Shown one piece after another: positions 1 through 10,823 of a stretch of DNA of 64,000 bases. Location: the NCBI GenBank assembly GCA_030686995.1, contig CM060685.1, positions 122,942,823-123,006,822 of the forward strand. Direction: 5' to 3'. The notes beneath the pieces are model-generated. The model was not told the origin of the DNA. It saw only the letters and a list, made by a program, of their open reading frames with translations, and did no database searches. The translations under genes and the position numbers were made by a program. Source of the stretch: Artemisia argyi (lineage: Eukaryota; Streptophyta; Magnoliopsida; Asterales; Asteraceae). How positions within the stretch are numbered: position 1 is the stretch's first letter; each line of letters begins with the position of its first letter.

Positions 1-1313
1 AGAAACTCACGTACAGGCAATCAACTTCATCGGTATATAACACTTGGTAAGGAAATCGCCACGCGACAAAGCCTCAGTGTCAACTTTTAAATTATTCTCT
101 GCCATAAATGTTAGTTGTTCCGCCAATCATCTTCGTTTTAAGCAAGTCCTCTAAAATTTTTTGACAAATTGCAAACTCTTTTCGTGACGGCTTCGACGAG
201 CGATCCTTGAAATTGTATCTCTCAAAATCTTTTGGATGGACACATATCCATGTGACATCTTTGACAGCCATTGCAACATTCCAAAAAGCCTTTGATGCTC
301 TAGTCCCATGCTTGTAAGTCGACATAATATTGAATCCGTGTGGATTACAATGATAAAGATACACATTATTCGTTCAAAATTCAGTTACTTTTAGTCAATT
401 ATTGGGTTATATTGTGCTAAAAAGAATGGTTTTTAAAAAAACAAAATGATGAATTTGATGCCATTAGGATGTCCAATATTTATGTGTACTTACTTGCTCT
501 CATTTTTGAATTGTCAAATAGAAACACAACAATGACCGAGCGTGCAGTATACTATTGTAACAAACACCTCGTGGAACAAAACAACTGTGTCAACTGCTTT
601 AGATAATCTTTGTGATGCACTTGGTTGTACAAGGGTGTCTTTGAAAATCTATTCCCGTCAAAGGCGCAATAGTTCCTGATGAAAACATGGTTGAGAATTT
701 GGTAGCTCAATCATACTGTGCTCATTACTAGGATTGAAATACTAAATTCTTAACCACGTTTTCGTCAGGAACCATTGCAGGTTTAATATTAAAGTTAGTA
801 GTTATATCTCAAGTCCAAAATTTTAAAATTCCTATAGATTTTCAAAGACGCTCTTGTACAACCAAGTGCAACACAAAGATCATGTGAAGCAGTAGACAAG
901 GTTGTTTCATTCCGCACGAGGTTTTTGTCACAATATTATTTTGCATGGTCAGTCATGGTTGTGTTTCCATTTGACAATTCAAAAATGAGATCAATTAAGA
1001 ACACGTAAATATTGTACATCCTAATATCATCAAATTCGTCATTTTGTTTTTTAAAACCATTCTTTTCAAGCACAAAATAACCAAGCAATTAACTAAAAAT
1101 AAATGACAGCTTGGGAATTTTGAACGAATAATGTATATCGCTATCCAATCCCTCGACGAAATTGTTTGCTAACTCAAAAATTGATGACATTAAATTATCC
1201 GGTGAGATTCATTTTACCTGAAAAACTGCGGCAGGAACATCAGGTGTATCCGTTGGTATGTATGATCTACCTAAAAGTCCATTTCCTTTCGCTGGCTTTT
1301 CACCGTCACCCAT
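1..1313 (-). pseudogene. Partial unidentified host gene, first two exons
   Basis: I do not recognise the product. A minus-strand ATG at 1313 opens a 96-nt exon (1218-1313, 32 codons, beginning MGDGEKPAKGNGLLGRSYIP) that ends in CAG followed by the donor GTAAAATG. An acceptor-like CAAG at about 311 leads in phase into a second coding stretch (about 310 to 125) beginning HGTRASKAFWNVAMAVKDVT. Near 121-131 the open frame shifts by one base and coding resumes (AEQLTFMAENNLKVD) to about 8, where GTGAGT looks like a donor. The rest of the gene lies left of the window. The shift may be a real lesion or a sequencing error. The intron holds the foldback element at 350-1148. The exon model is inferred from splice signals and codon continuity only. 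Confidence 0.4.
350..1148. mobile_element. Foldback element with arms of about 350 bp
   Basis: The left arm (about 350-705) and right arm (about 745-1148) are imperfect reverse complements along almost their whole length. For example CATTATTCGTTCAAAATTC at 363-381 pairs with GAATTTTGAACGAATAATG at 1115-1133, and the pairing runs to the centre near 700-755. No ORF is carried. This is a foldback/MITE-type non-autonomous element. I could not fix a convincing target duplication, so the superfamily is open. Confidence 0.7.
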
Positions 1314-1762
1314 TTCTTTCTCTCTATGTTTTAATTTTATTAAAATGGACCATTTAACAAATCGGAGACCTTGTGATTTGTGAATCTAAAACGGCCCAAA
1401 CTTTTATCACAAACAAAAGGCCCATTTACAATGTAAAATACTTTTATTTTTTATTTTCTTTTTCATTTATTTTACAAAAAGAAAAATACTTTAAAACTTT
1501 GATTTTATATAATTATATTAAGAGAAAACTTTTTACATGAACTATTTTTTTATAGCATTTTTATCAAAACAGTCCGCGCGTATGAAATTTACGAAAATGG
1601 TCTATGAAAGTACGCTTCCATTAGATGAAAGATAAGTCATTAATCAATGAATATAATTTTGACATGTGTTAGAAAGTGCACAGAGTTTATACATTTTTTA
1701 AATAGCGCGCAAGCTACATAAGAACGCGCTAGTTGTGTGTTTCTTTTAAAATATAGTAAAAC

Positions 1763-1814
<52 letters not shown>

Positions 1815-2336
1815 GTGCGCATAAAGTAACAACGTGTTTTGTTTAGTGCGCATGTTTTTTTTTTTTAAATAATCAAGCTATTACGCATATTTTAAAGTAC
1901 CAAACTTGCTATATAAACTAATCAAGCTATTACGCATGAAGACATTGTTTTCATGACCATACTTGAGGATATGACAATGGAAATGCTGACATGGACGAGC
2001 GGAGCAGATGATGAAGAACATGATTTCAATGCTTCGACGAGTGTACGCTCGTAATTTGAAGAAGAGAGGTGATTGGATTTTAAATTAAAGTTGAATGGAC
2101 AAGGTGAAATGACCATTTTGCCCTAATGTGCAAGACACATAGGGAAATAATGGAGGTTGACTGACCGATAACGGTCAAGAGACCTTGGATGATGAAAAAC
2201 ATGAAAGTAGAGACTTTGGGTGACTAAAATTCCTCTACGAGACTCGACGTGTATTTGGTTCAAGTTTAGAGACAAACGATGTATTTTACTCTAGATGTAT
2301 ACTTTTAAAATGCACATAATTTTGAAATAATGTCAC
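1314..2336. other. Intergenic, no gene seen
   Basis: AT-rich sequence with no coding stretch I can support. It holds a homopolymer A tract at about 1767-1810. The short ORFs here have no family features. Confidence 0.6.
1767..1810. repeat. Poly-A homopolymer tract
   Basis: About 44 uninterrupted A residues. Neighbouring sequence does not show a clear LINE or SINE body. Confidence 0.9.
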
Positions 2337-2725
2337 TAGAGGTGGCAAAACGGGCGGGCCGGGCGGGCACGGGCTACGGGCTAAACGGGCGATGGGCTAA
2401 ATGGGCACGGGCTAAATGGGCATGGGCTAAACGGGTGCGGGCAAAATGGGCGCATATTATCCAAATCGCTTTAGAAAAGGCCTCAAACATAACACCTCAT
2501 TTATATTTAAGTAACTAAATATACTATATCCATAAGTTTTTTATTAAAATTAATTTAATGTTCTCCAATTTAGAGAAAAATATGTACCCATTATGCCCAT
2601 TTAACTTCTAAATGAGCAAGATATGCCCATTTCAAAAAAAAGGGGGGCTCAAATGTGTCCAAATCTTCTAAAAATTTGCCCATTTAACTCACTTTTTTGA
2701 TTTTGGGCACAAATTGCCACCTCTA
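2337..2725. mobile_element. hAT-type MITE (389 bp) with perfect 8-bp TSD
   Basis: The terminal inverted repeat is TAGAGGTGGCAA at the left end and TTGCCACCTCTA at the right end. It is flanked on both sides by the identical octamer AATGTCAC (2329-2336 and 2726-2733). An 8-bp target duplication and this TIR are typical of hAT elements. The interior is non-coding, with a run of GGGC/GGGCTAAA-like repeats near the left end (2350-2450). Confidence 0.9.
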
Positions 2726-2939
2726 AATGTCACTCTCCATCAGCTAAATATCACATTTAATTACTAGAATATTTTTTTGTTGGTTGAAACACAAGAAAAG
2801 TTATTTTGAAACAAACCAAAAATATAAAGCTAAATTTTTTATTTATTATTAGTAGGTATAAAAATTCAAAAAGAAAAAAGAGAAACTTTTTGACCTAAAC
2901 GCTAATAGAGGAAGTGTTGATGGGTTGAGAGCTCGTGTT

Positions 2940-5200
2940 GTGTTGGAGAAGATGTTGAGATTGAATCGCACAAAATCAGTTGTTGATGCTTTTATGAAAA
3001 GAAAATACAGAGGTAATTGTTTCATTAAAACTCCCCTTTCTAATTCCCATTTAGGTTTTGGTCCTCCTCATAAGACATCCCTGATTCACTCTTGTTCTTT
3101 TTTATTGAATAATAATAATGATAATAATGTTGGAGGATCTGTAATAATGTCTCATCCAAATACCGTAGTGAATGATGCCTTGATTTTGTTTAATAAAATG
3201 ACACACCAACAGCCTCTGCCTTGGGCTGATGAGTTCATTACGCTTTTGGAGGTTATTAGAAGGCATGATTTTATTTTCTACAAGAAAGGTGTTGTTTCTT
3301 ACTCTACACTCTTCGATCGACTCATTAGTGAAAATAGGGTTCATGAGGCACACGGGCTGTTTAACAAGCTCATCAAAGACCAACTTTGTCAACCAGATAC
3401 ATTGTTGTACAATACTATCATTAAAGCCCTTTGCAGTTTCCCTAAATTAAAAAATGGTGCTTTGGCTACAAGTATGTTGGATGATGCTCTAAAACTCTTC
3501 AAACAAATGGTTTCCCAGCAAGGAATCTCACCAGATGTTGTCACTTACAACTCTTTAATTTCTGGCTGTTGTGAGCATCGTCGCTGGAGAAGAGCCACTC
3601 TGCTGCTACATGATATGGTTGATAGTAGTAGTATCTCTCCGAATGTGGAAACCTTTAATTTACTAGTTAATGCATTTTGCAATGAACGCATGATTGAAGA
3701 AGCGTACCATGTTCTCTACGTGATGCAAGAAAGGGGTATTGCTCCAAACATCGTAACATTTAATTCACTTATAGCTGCTCACTTCAAAAAATCTGAATTG
3801 AAAAAAGCAAGGTCGCTTATTGATCAAATGGTGTCAAGAGATATTGACGGCTTTGATGTTGCTGCTGCTTATGCCAATCTGTTACAAACCTACTGCATGC
3901 ATATTCAGATGGATGACGCCATGCTTATTTATCATGAAATGAACAAACGAGGTTTAAAACCCAGTCACGCCACTTACAACACCATGATATCCGGATTGTT
4001 TTCGGCTGGATATTCCGGAGAGGCACACAAAGTTCTTGATGATATGCGCGCACAAGGTCAAATGCTGGATAAGTCGACTTACTTATTGATTCTATATGAT
4101 CTTAGCTACAAGGGTCAAATCGAAGAGGCTCTCTCTTTGTTTCATTTTCTTGGTGATGATGACAAGCTAAATTCAGATAATTCTGCCTACAACGAACTTA
4201 TTTGTGGTGCATTTAAATGTAAGAAGCCTCATATTGCAAGGGAACTTTTCGAGGACCTAAGTGTCAAAGGCAGGAAACCTGATCAGCAGACATATGCTAC
4301 GATGATTGCTGGTTTCTGCGGGGAAGGTCTTATAAAGGATGCAAAACAGTTGTTTCTTAAGATGGAAGAGAGTGGTTTCCTACCAATTCGGGGTACTTAC
4401 ATTTTTCTTCTTCGAGGATATCTAAAGAGCAAGTGCTATGATGATGTAAAGACGCTTCTACTCAAAATGTCTAAAACATATTTCCGTCTTGATGCTTTAA
4501 CGTACACGTGGCTACAGGATCCAATAGCAGACGGATCACTAGACAACAGTTTTTTAAACTTGATTGGTAAGCTAAAAGATGAAGACGACGAAGAAGACGA
4601 CGAAGAAGGAGAAGACGAAGAAGATGAAGAGACTTTTCTAGCTCTTTTCACTAGACAGGAGTGACTTTATGTTTCCTGTTCGATTTAATCTGCTGGCATG
4701 AGTTTCATATGTACGATGTTGATGTCATAGCTTAATCATGTGTACTTTTCTAAACTAAGCCATGTATTAGGTTTTTATGAATTTATGAACCTTGTCTTTA
4801 TAGATTTGTTTCAGTTTCTTACGTATAATTAGAAGCCATTGTGCTATCGAGCTTGATGACTTTGGAAGCAATATTGGCCAGATGGAAAGGACGTAAAGCA
4901 GAATGAGCTCAACCCAAGCTTCATTTTGATGCCAACCCAATACGAAGAAAGCCTTCTTGGGCATTTTGCTTGTGCTTAAATGCAGGTATGCCAGAAACAA
5001 ACCTAGTGCCAGTTCTCGATGCTATATCTTAGAGATTTCACTACGGTTTGTGGAATATTTGTTTGTTGTTATAGAATGTTGCCTTTAAAAAAAGAGATCT
5101 AAGCTCACCATTTGAGCTTATGGCTTATGTGATTAATAACTTCTACAAAATTAAATAAGCCCATAAGCTGACTGGATAAGCTAATCCAAACACCCCCTTA
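2940..5200 (+). repeat. Left arm of an inverted segmental duplication
   Basis: PPR-1 and its 3' flank up to about 5200 are matched by the reverse complement of about 52520-54575. Non-coding similarity includes the segment near 4910-5015 (AACCCAAGCTT, TTTTGCTTGTG, AGGTATGCC) against 52650-52760, and the AAATTAAATAAGCC block near 5150 against 52560. Similarity beyond the coding region shows a segmental copy rather than conserved coding sequence alone. Confidence 0.8.
2952..4664 (+). CDS. P-class pentatricopeptide repeat protein (PPR-1)
   Basis: Single-exon gene of 570 codons from the ATG at 2952. The frame is open upstream to 2925 but offers no earlier ATG. The N-terminal 50 residues are basic and serine/asparagine-rich, as expected for a mitochondrial or plastid targeting peptide (inference). 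About 11 tandem 35-residue PPR motifs follow, recognisable by VTYNSLISG, VETFNLLVNAFC, ATYNTMISGLF and QTYATMIAGFCGEG. There is no E, DYW or SMR domain, so it is the P subclass, whose members bind organelle RNA and act in its processing, stability or translation. The last 30 residues form an acidic Asp/Glu tract encoded by a GAA/GAC repeat (4580-4630). Its closest relative in the window is the inverted copy at 52959-54566. No frame lesion is seen, so it is probably functional. Confidence 0.93.
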   Translation: MLRLNRTKSVVDAFMKRKYRGNCFIKTPLSNSHLGFGPPHKTSLIHSCSFLLNNNNDNNVGGSVIMSHPNTVVNDALILFNKMTHQQPLPWADEFITLLEVIRRHDFIFYKKGVVSYSTLFDRLISENRVHEAHGLFNKLIKDQLCQPDTLLYNTIIKALCSFPKLKNGALATSMLDDALKLFKQMVSQQGISPDVVTYNSLISGCCEHRRWRRATLLLHDMVDSSSISPNVETFNLLVNAFCNERMIEEAYHVLYVMQERGIAPNIVTFNSLIAAHFKKSELKKARSLIDQMVSRDIDGFDVAAAYANLLQTYCMHIQMDDAMLIYHEMNKRGLKPSHATYNTMISGLFSAGYSGEAHKVLDDMRAQGQMLDKSTYLLILYDLSYKGQIEEALSLFHFLGDDDKLNSDNSAYNELICGAFKCKKPHIARELFEDLSVKGRKPDQQTYATMIAGFCGEGLIKDAKQLFLKMEESGFLPIRGTYIFLLRGYLKSKCYDDVKTLLLKMSKTYFRLDALTYTWLQDPIADGSLDNSFLNLIGKLKDEDDEEDDEEGEDEEDEETFLALFTRQE

Positions 5201-5289
5201 AAGAGTTGATTTTTTTTTTCCTATCTTAGTGGATTCGGATTTGGATTTGGATTTGGAGTTTGGTTTGGGTTTTGGAAAAAATAATAAAG
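4665..5289. other. 3' flank of PPR-1, no gene
   Basis: This is 3' UTR-like and intergenic sequence shared in part with the 3' flank of PPR-2. No coding potential seen. Confidence 0.6.
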
Positions 5290-5290
5290 T

Positions 5291-5357
<67 letters not shown>
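5290..5357. repeat. (TA)n microsatellite
   Basis: Uninterrupted TA dinucleotide array of about 34 units, directly abutting the left end of the TIR element at 5359. Confidence 0.95.
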
Positions 5358-5361
<4 letters not shown>

Positions 5362-6487
5362 TAACTTTATTTTCAGAACCCTCTTAATGCGAGAACTGCG
5401 AGAACCTCCTATTCACCGTTAGATATCTTGATCAATGGCTTAGATGATGTGTGGCATTATTGTAATAAAATAAAAACTGAATATTTAGTATTAAATAGCA
5501 AAAGGGCATTAAAGGAATTTCATGTTAATAATTTTTCAAAACTGCCCCAATTAAATAGGCACACACCGCTAGATCTGATTTCCATTTTATTTAACCTAAT
5601 TAATCATATTTTCTCTCTACAAAAAGAAAACAGTCGCTCCATTGTTTTCTTCTCCACTCTGCCTATATCTACACTAAAAATCATTAAAGATTGATGATGA
5701 TTATGATGGATGCTACATTGAAAATCAGTTACATATACAAACCACATTCACACGTCTCTTTCTCTCTTTTTCAATATCTAACCACCGCTGCCACCACTCG
5801 TATCTGCTAAAAAAATCGCCTCCCTATTTTGCTTATGGTATTCGTAGATCGATCTATGGTTTTAAAGGCTCGTCGTCTCGAGCCGGAGTTGAGACGGTCA
5901 GCGGCAGTTGACGGTGAGGTCCGATATGTGTGTTTAGCGGTGGCCTAACTCATCTCTTCTTCCTCATGATCTGAAATAATAGTAGCAGGTACGTGAGTGT
6001 TTTTTCTCTCTTTTGTTTTTTACCAGTTGCCATATTGATGAAAAAGAGTGGAGCTTCATATTTGTGGTTTTGGTATTGCAAAATAGTTATTCTTTATTTT
6101 AATGCAATTTTCTTTCAAAAAATCTCGTACGAACTTTTTGTGTTAGAATATTTTGTTTCATGGGATCTTATCTAGAGGCTATCAAAAATCGTGTATATAT
6201 GGTTTATCTGTCAAAATTTGTTTCTTATGCTGCAAATAAAAATAATAATAATAGTAGATGATGTAAGTTGTTTAGTTGTATATCACACTTTGTATGCGGC
6301 AATATACACTTTGACCACTTGACCATATGCCATTTGATGTTCAATATAATTTAAAATTGCCACATCTAACTAAATGTAATAATTGCTTTGTTTGCTTAAT
6401 CTGTTCGTGTATGCAAACTACATATTACTTGCTAATTTGTTGGTCTCAACTATGACTTTGACTATATGTTTATGTATAAAACAAATA

Positions 6488-6612
6488 TATTTACGTATAA
6501 AACATATATGTTTTGTGTTTGGATTATATGTTTACTTATAAAACATATATGTTATTGTCTTTGGATTATATGTTTACTTATAAAACATATATGTTTTGTG
6601 TTTGGATTATAT
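6488..6612. repeat. Three tandem units of about 42 bp
   Basis: Successive copies of TATGTTTACTTATAAAACAT followed by ATATGTTTTGTGTTTGGATTA, with small differences. They lie inside the TIR element at 5359-7413. Confidence 0.8.
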
Positions 6613-6679
6613 ATGTTATCTTGAGTTTTATTTGAAAGTATTTAATCTTGACTATTATATTTTCTAGGTGTGACAATAT

Positions 6680-6850
6680 GTTCTTTGAAGGCGCACACAT
6701 ATGTTTCAACGAAGTGATGATAAACCGGAAGTACATATATGTTCTTGGAAGACGTGCATATATGTTCTTGGAGGACGTGCACACATGTTCGAAAGAATTT
6801 GATAAGAAATTTCAAACACATATGTTTTGCGCACATATGTTCTTAGAAAG
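6680..6850. repeat. Dispersed CATATGTTCTTGGA-type internal repeats
   Basis: At least five degenerate copies of an ACATATGTTC/TTGGAAGACGTGCA unit in both spacing classes. Such clustered internal motifs in DNA transposons are commonly transposase-binding sites; here that role is inference. Confidence 0.55.
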
Positions 6851-7196
6851 CTTGCATATGTATATTCTAAATGATACAATTGATTTGTATTTCATAAGAT
6901 ATAAAAATTTGTGTATTATATTATGTTCTTGGTTTGTCATAAATTTAAAGGTTGTGACTATAACTTATTTGTTTAGTTTTTATTTAAGAAGTTTATAGAA
7001 TATACCGTAGAAACATATGTTCAATTACATTTTTAAGTAAAACTCGTTTGAAGTTTAAACTATTGTACAATAAAAACACATGTAAATTTACATTACGGAG
7101 TATTTAAAAGAAACACATATGCACCTAAACTTTCTAGAAACATGCTTGTTAAGAAAACAAAAAGTTAAATAAATAAATAAATAAAATGCTAGCTAA

Positions 7197-7238
<42 letters not shown>

Positions 7239-7413
7239 GATAATTGTGAGATAATTAAAAACGGGATTTAATAAAAAAAATCTAAAAAAGAAAAAAAAAA
7301 TTGTCTTTTTCTATAATACCCTTTAGATTAAATAATAATCTTTAATATTAAAAAAAATCTTATTGGTTTAGAGGGGTTCTCGCACTTAACAGGGTTCTGA
7401 AAATAAAGCCCCC

Positions 7414-7453
7414 ATATATATATATATATATATATACGTATATATATATACAC

Positions 7454-7523
<70 letters not shown>

Positions 7524-7576
7524 GTGTATATATATATATACGTATATATATATATATACACATATATATACGTATA
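7414..7576. repeat. TA/CGTATA microsatellite, Helitron target
   Basis: TA dinucleotides interrupted by ACGT steps (TACGTATATA). The array stops exactly at the Helitron terminus at 7577, and a similar TACGTATATA array resumes at the other end (21915 onwards). Confidence 0.9.
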
Positions 7577-7607
7577 CTAGATGTCGAAGCCCGCCTGATG
7601 GGCGGGC
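7577..7607 (-). other. Helitron 3' terminus: hairpin and CTAG
   Basis: On the minus strand, GCCCGCC-CATCA-GGCGGGC forms a perfect 7-bp stem with a 5-nt loop. It is followed by 8 nt and then CTAG. This is the canonical Helitron 3' end structure (subterminal hairpin plus CTRR). Confidence 0.92.
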
Positions 7608-9490
7608 ATGACTTATAATGATAATTTTTATGGTGTCAGTTAACGGAAAATTATTTTTAAGGACGTCGAGTTTATTTAATTTTGTTATGGTATTAGTTTA
7701 TATTTAATATTTTTAAGAAAAGGTGAGCTTGACGTATTAAGCCATGCATTTGGAAAGTATTAAAGTAGTTTGAATGGTTGAAAAAGTGACAAACGAATAA
7801 ATTAAGCAACTGTTAATAAAGTACGAAGATCATAAAATATTTTTACAGTGAATAAAGAACAAAAAGAAATGAATGGTAACCTGATAAGAGAAAATAAAAC
7901 TTCATAAGTTATCCGCTATTACAAAGTATATGATTTTTGTTCAAATACATGACTAAAAAGAAATGTTTAACCCATTAAAGACCAATGTGATAGTTAACCT
8001 TTTACGTTAATTTTATGAGTCATACATGTTTAACCCATTAATGATTAATTTAACGAAAAATAAGATAAAAACGTACCAATTTTTATGTTGAGTGCATTAA
8101 CAATGAAAACAAATGAACATTAACAATTATAGAATGTTTAAAAGTTACGAAATTATTCATAAGTAGATAGTATATGGTTAAATTCAAACGGCATCTATCA
8201 TTCCTTCTAAATAACGTAATAATCTAGAGTTGCCATAAACGTCCTGGTATTTCTATACTAAAATATATAGAAAAAGAATTGTGCGGTTAGTTGAGTATCC
8301 AATGGATTAAATTAAGTAACGGTCTTCCTCTTCTTTTGAAATAAGTAATTATTAGCCACAACCTCGCGTATTAATGCAGGTTCTTTTATGTGCACCTTCA
8401 TTCATGGCCACATCCATGAATGTTGGGTGGACATCATCAAAAGCATGAGCTTGACCACCATAAGCTTAATAGTTAACATATAAGCTTTTTTGTAAAAATT
8501 TGAAATAAAGCGTTTCTTTTTCGAAAAATGTCCAAATTTTTTATTTTGCATTCCTGTTTATTATGTTGAAAGGTTGTAAGTTTTATACAAAGGCAATCCT
8601 CTTCTAAAGGGAATTATGTTGGGTTTTGTGTTTAAGCCAACATGTATAATATTGTAACATAACAATTAAACGAATAGATATACAGTAGGCATAATAATGG
8701 TTAAAAGGGTGATGAAATTTATGGAGATTATCTCATCCAACTTCATCTCGATTTCATTCACATGTCGGTCATCTAAGAATATTTCATGTTATCATATTTC
8801 CACATATGGAGATTGATATTTAAGTACAATTAACACCATGTTGTTAACTAACAAAAATATTCATTTAATACGATAATGATGTTTTTATGCAAAGATTTGA
8901 TCCAATATTACACTTGAATGATATAAGACAATCTGTTGCAAAACCACCACTCCCACACTGCAGTTTGGCTTCAAGTGGACATCCATGAGATGATCTATGT
9001 ACCAAACATTCATCATCCTTCAACAGCTCATTGTGACAAAGATACCTAGATATGGTACTAAATTAACTTTAGACAATTGCTAGAAAAAGACTTTTGGGCT
9101 AGGCGTTGCGGTTCTTCATTAATTTCTGAAGAGAGACGGGTAGGAGTGGGCTAAGGGAGTAAAACCTGGTGGTTTCAGCCATAGCTGTTGCTCGGTGCCA
9201 ATGATGAGCATGTCTCTTCTTCCAGGTCTGTGCAAGGAATATACAGAACTGTGAAAAAATTGAGCAATTGGAAATGCCCTGATTACCTTTTTGAGAGCGA
9301 CTTCCTCTTTTACCGTTGATAGCATTTGTGTTATAGTATAATATTGGTTCATATTGTCATGATCATAACAATGACTATACTTTTAAGTAAAGAGCAATAA
9401 TGATATAAGAAATGTACCTTGTTCAGCTACAGGGAAATAGTCCATGAGAAATGACATGAAACTTGGAGGAAAGACTGAGAGCTTTCGTTG
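7608..9490. other. Helitron 3' region, no identified gene
   Basis: AT-rich sequence. A minus-strand open stretch at 9119-9352 contains peptide-like sequence (ALKKVIRAFPIAQFF), but I cannot assign it. Confidence 0.5.
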
Positions 9491-9499
9491 AACATCCTG

Positions 9500-10187
9500 A
9501 CTAAGTGTAGTGTTTGGTATATGGGGTCCACGACACAAGTCAACTAATGGACCACACCTGTATAATAGTCTTTTCTTCTGCTAATACGCTCAAAGGGTTG
9601 TTTTTCCTGAAGCAAATATGAACGCATCTTAGTGATTTAGTTCAGCCATTCCATGAATGAAACAACAAAGAATAGTCTCTTATTATATTAAACCATAAAT
9701 AAGAAGATTTAAATGATGAAATGAGAAGTACCACAATGACTTTTTTTACACCAGAATCAATTGCATCAAAGTATCATTCTATCCAAGATCACCATAGAAA
9801 GCATCGTAGAAAAACCCCCTGTTAGAACACCATTCCAAAAGAAACTCCATAAGTAGAACGTTTTAGTTATGATTATTCAAGTCCTGTGAACAAATCAGAA
9901 ACTATGTGAAAGTATTTTTCTGTTTATCGCATTACAAAAAAAATCAATGTTAAAGATTCCATATACAATATCAAATCCTATTATAACCTTAACTAAAACT
10001 GAACATATATCAAGTAATAGTAAAGTTTATTTAAGTGAACTGAAAAATCCATGACTGCGATATGTGATTAACGTCATAATAATAATTATCAAATGACTTG
10101 ATTAACTGAATGACAAATAGTAATATACCTCTCCTTGAGTAGTACATGGTCCAATATACAATTTGCATCTGTATGTTTGTTCTAGAG
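9500..10187 (-). pseudogene. Captured threonyl-tRNA synthetase fragment (3 exons)
   Basis: Three exon pieces appear in the right order on the minus strand. The first is 10187-10131 (ALEQTYRCKLYIGPCTTQGE, after a TTGCAG acceptor and before a GTATAT donor). The second is about 9825-9783 (GFFYDAFYGDLG). The third is about 9557-9501 (CGPLVDLCRGPHIPN). In plant cytosolic/mitochondrial ThrRS these are consecutive parts of the second additional domain, upstream of the catalytic core. The piece covers well under a quarter of a roughly 700-residue enzyme, so it cannot aminoacylate tRNA. Intron retention indicates capture at the DNA level. After IPNT the reading continues into unrelated sequence (FPPSFMSFLMDYFPV), probably from another gene. 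Confidence 0.85.
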
Positions 10188-10723
10188 CCTGCAACGATTT
10201 AAAAACACAATTAAACAATTAAGCTCACAGCCCACAACTCGACCCTAATTTCTATAATATATTAGTACCTCTTTAACATGGTCACAAACATTTGTGAACT
10301 CCGAATGAGGCCAACTCAACTTCTGCTACATATACAGCGGCAAATTTATTCTATTTGGCAACGCGAATAACATCTAAACCCGCATAAAAGCATTGCTCAT
10401 TTTTATTCTATTTGGCATACCTAGCAAATAAATTATGTTTATGCTTAAGGTATAAAAAAATTGGCTTAGGAGGTTACTTGAAACTGCTGTAATTGAGGAG
10501 TGCGTCAATGACATTAAGTTCATTATAAGGAAGGTCTTAATGAAACTTACGCAGTGGGTCAAACTGATGTGTATTCTGGTGTATGGTAACAGTCCTCCTC
10601 TTCATGATTTAGATAGCAGGAACCAGCGTTGAGCAGCCTTGGTAGTATCTGCATCGGCAATAAGCTACAATCAGGATTTCGATAAATAAGAGGTTCAATT
10701 AAGATGGTTGTTGTGAAGCAGAC

Positions 10724-10823
10724 CTCTCCAAGACGTGCATTGATTTTCAAATTTGCAAAATCATCAGCTCGAGTTTTCCCTATATTTATAATTGCTGTAG
10801 CAGCATGAGCCTCATGAGCTACA
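10724..10823 (-). other. Exon-like fragment, source gene not recognised
   Basis: A 100-nt stretch bounded by a TGTACAG acceptor and a GAG|GTCTGC donor. It encodes AHEAHAATAIINIGKTRADD and FANLKINARLGE. It is probably a captured exon in the Helitron's orientation; I cannot name the source. Confidence 0.45.

Larger units (their letters stand above)
5359..7413. mobile_element. Non-autonomous TIR element of about 2.05 kb
   Basis: The left end reads ACTTTATTTTCAGAACCCT followed by a GCGAGAAC motif. The right end, reverse complemented, reads GCTTTATTTTCAGAACCCT followed by TGCGAGAAC, giving an imperfect TIR of 35 bp or more. No transposase ORF survives. The interior carries a tandem repeat of about 42 bp (6488-6612) and scattered copies of CATATGTTCTTGGA-like motifs (6680-6850), plus an A tract at 7201-7236. 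Both ends abut TA arrays, which suggests a preference for TA-rich targets or expansion of a TA target duplication. Superfamily not assigned. Confidence 0.65.

Noticed and set aside
1640..1822. ORF with a poly-Phe stretch
   Set aside because: It is a translation of the homopolymer A tract on the opposite strand.
7328..7563. Open frames of alternating Tyr/Ile on the minus strand
   Set aside because: They are translations of the TA dinucleotide array, not genes. The same applies to 21891-22263.
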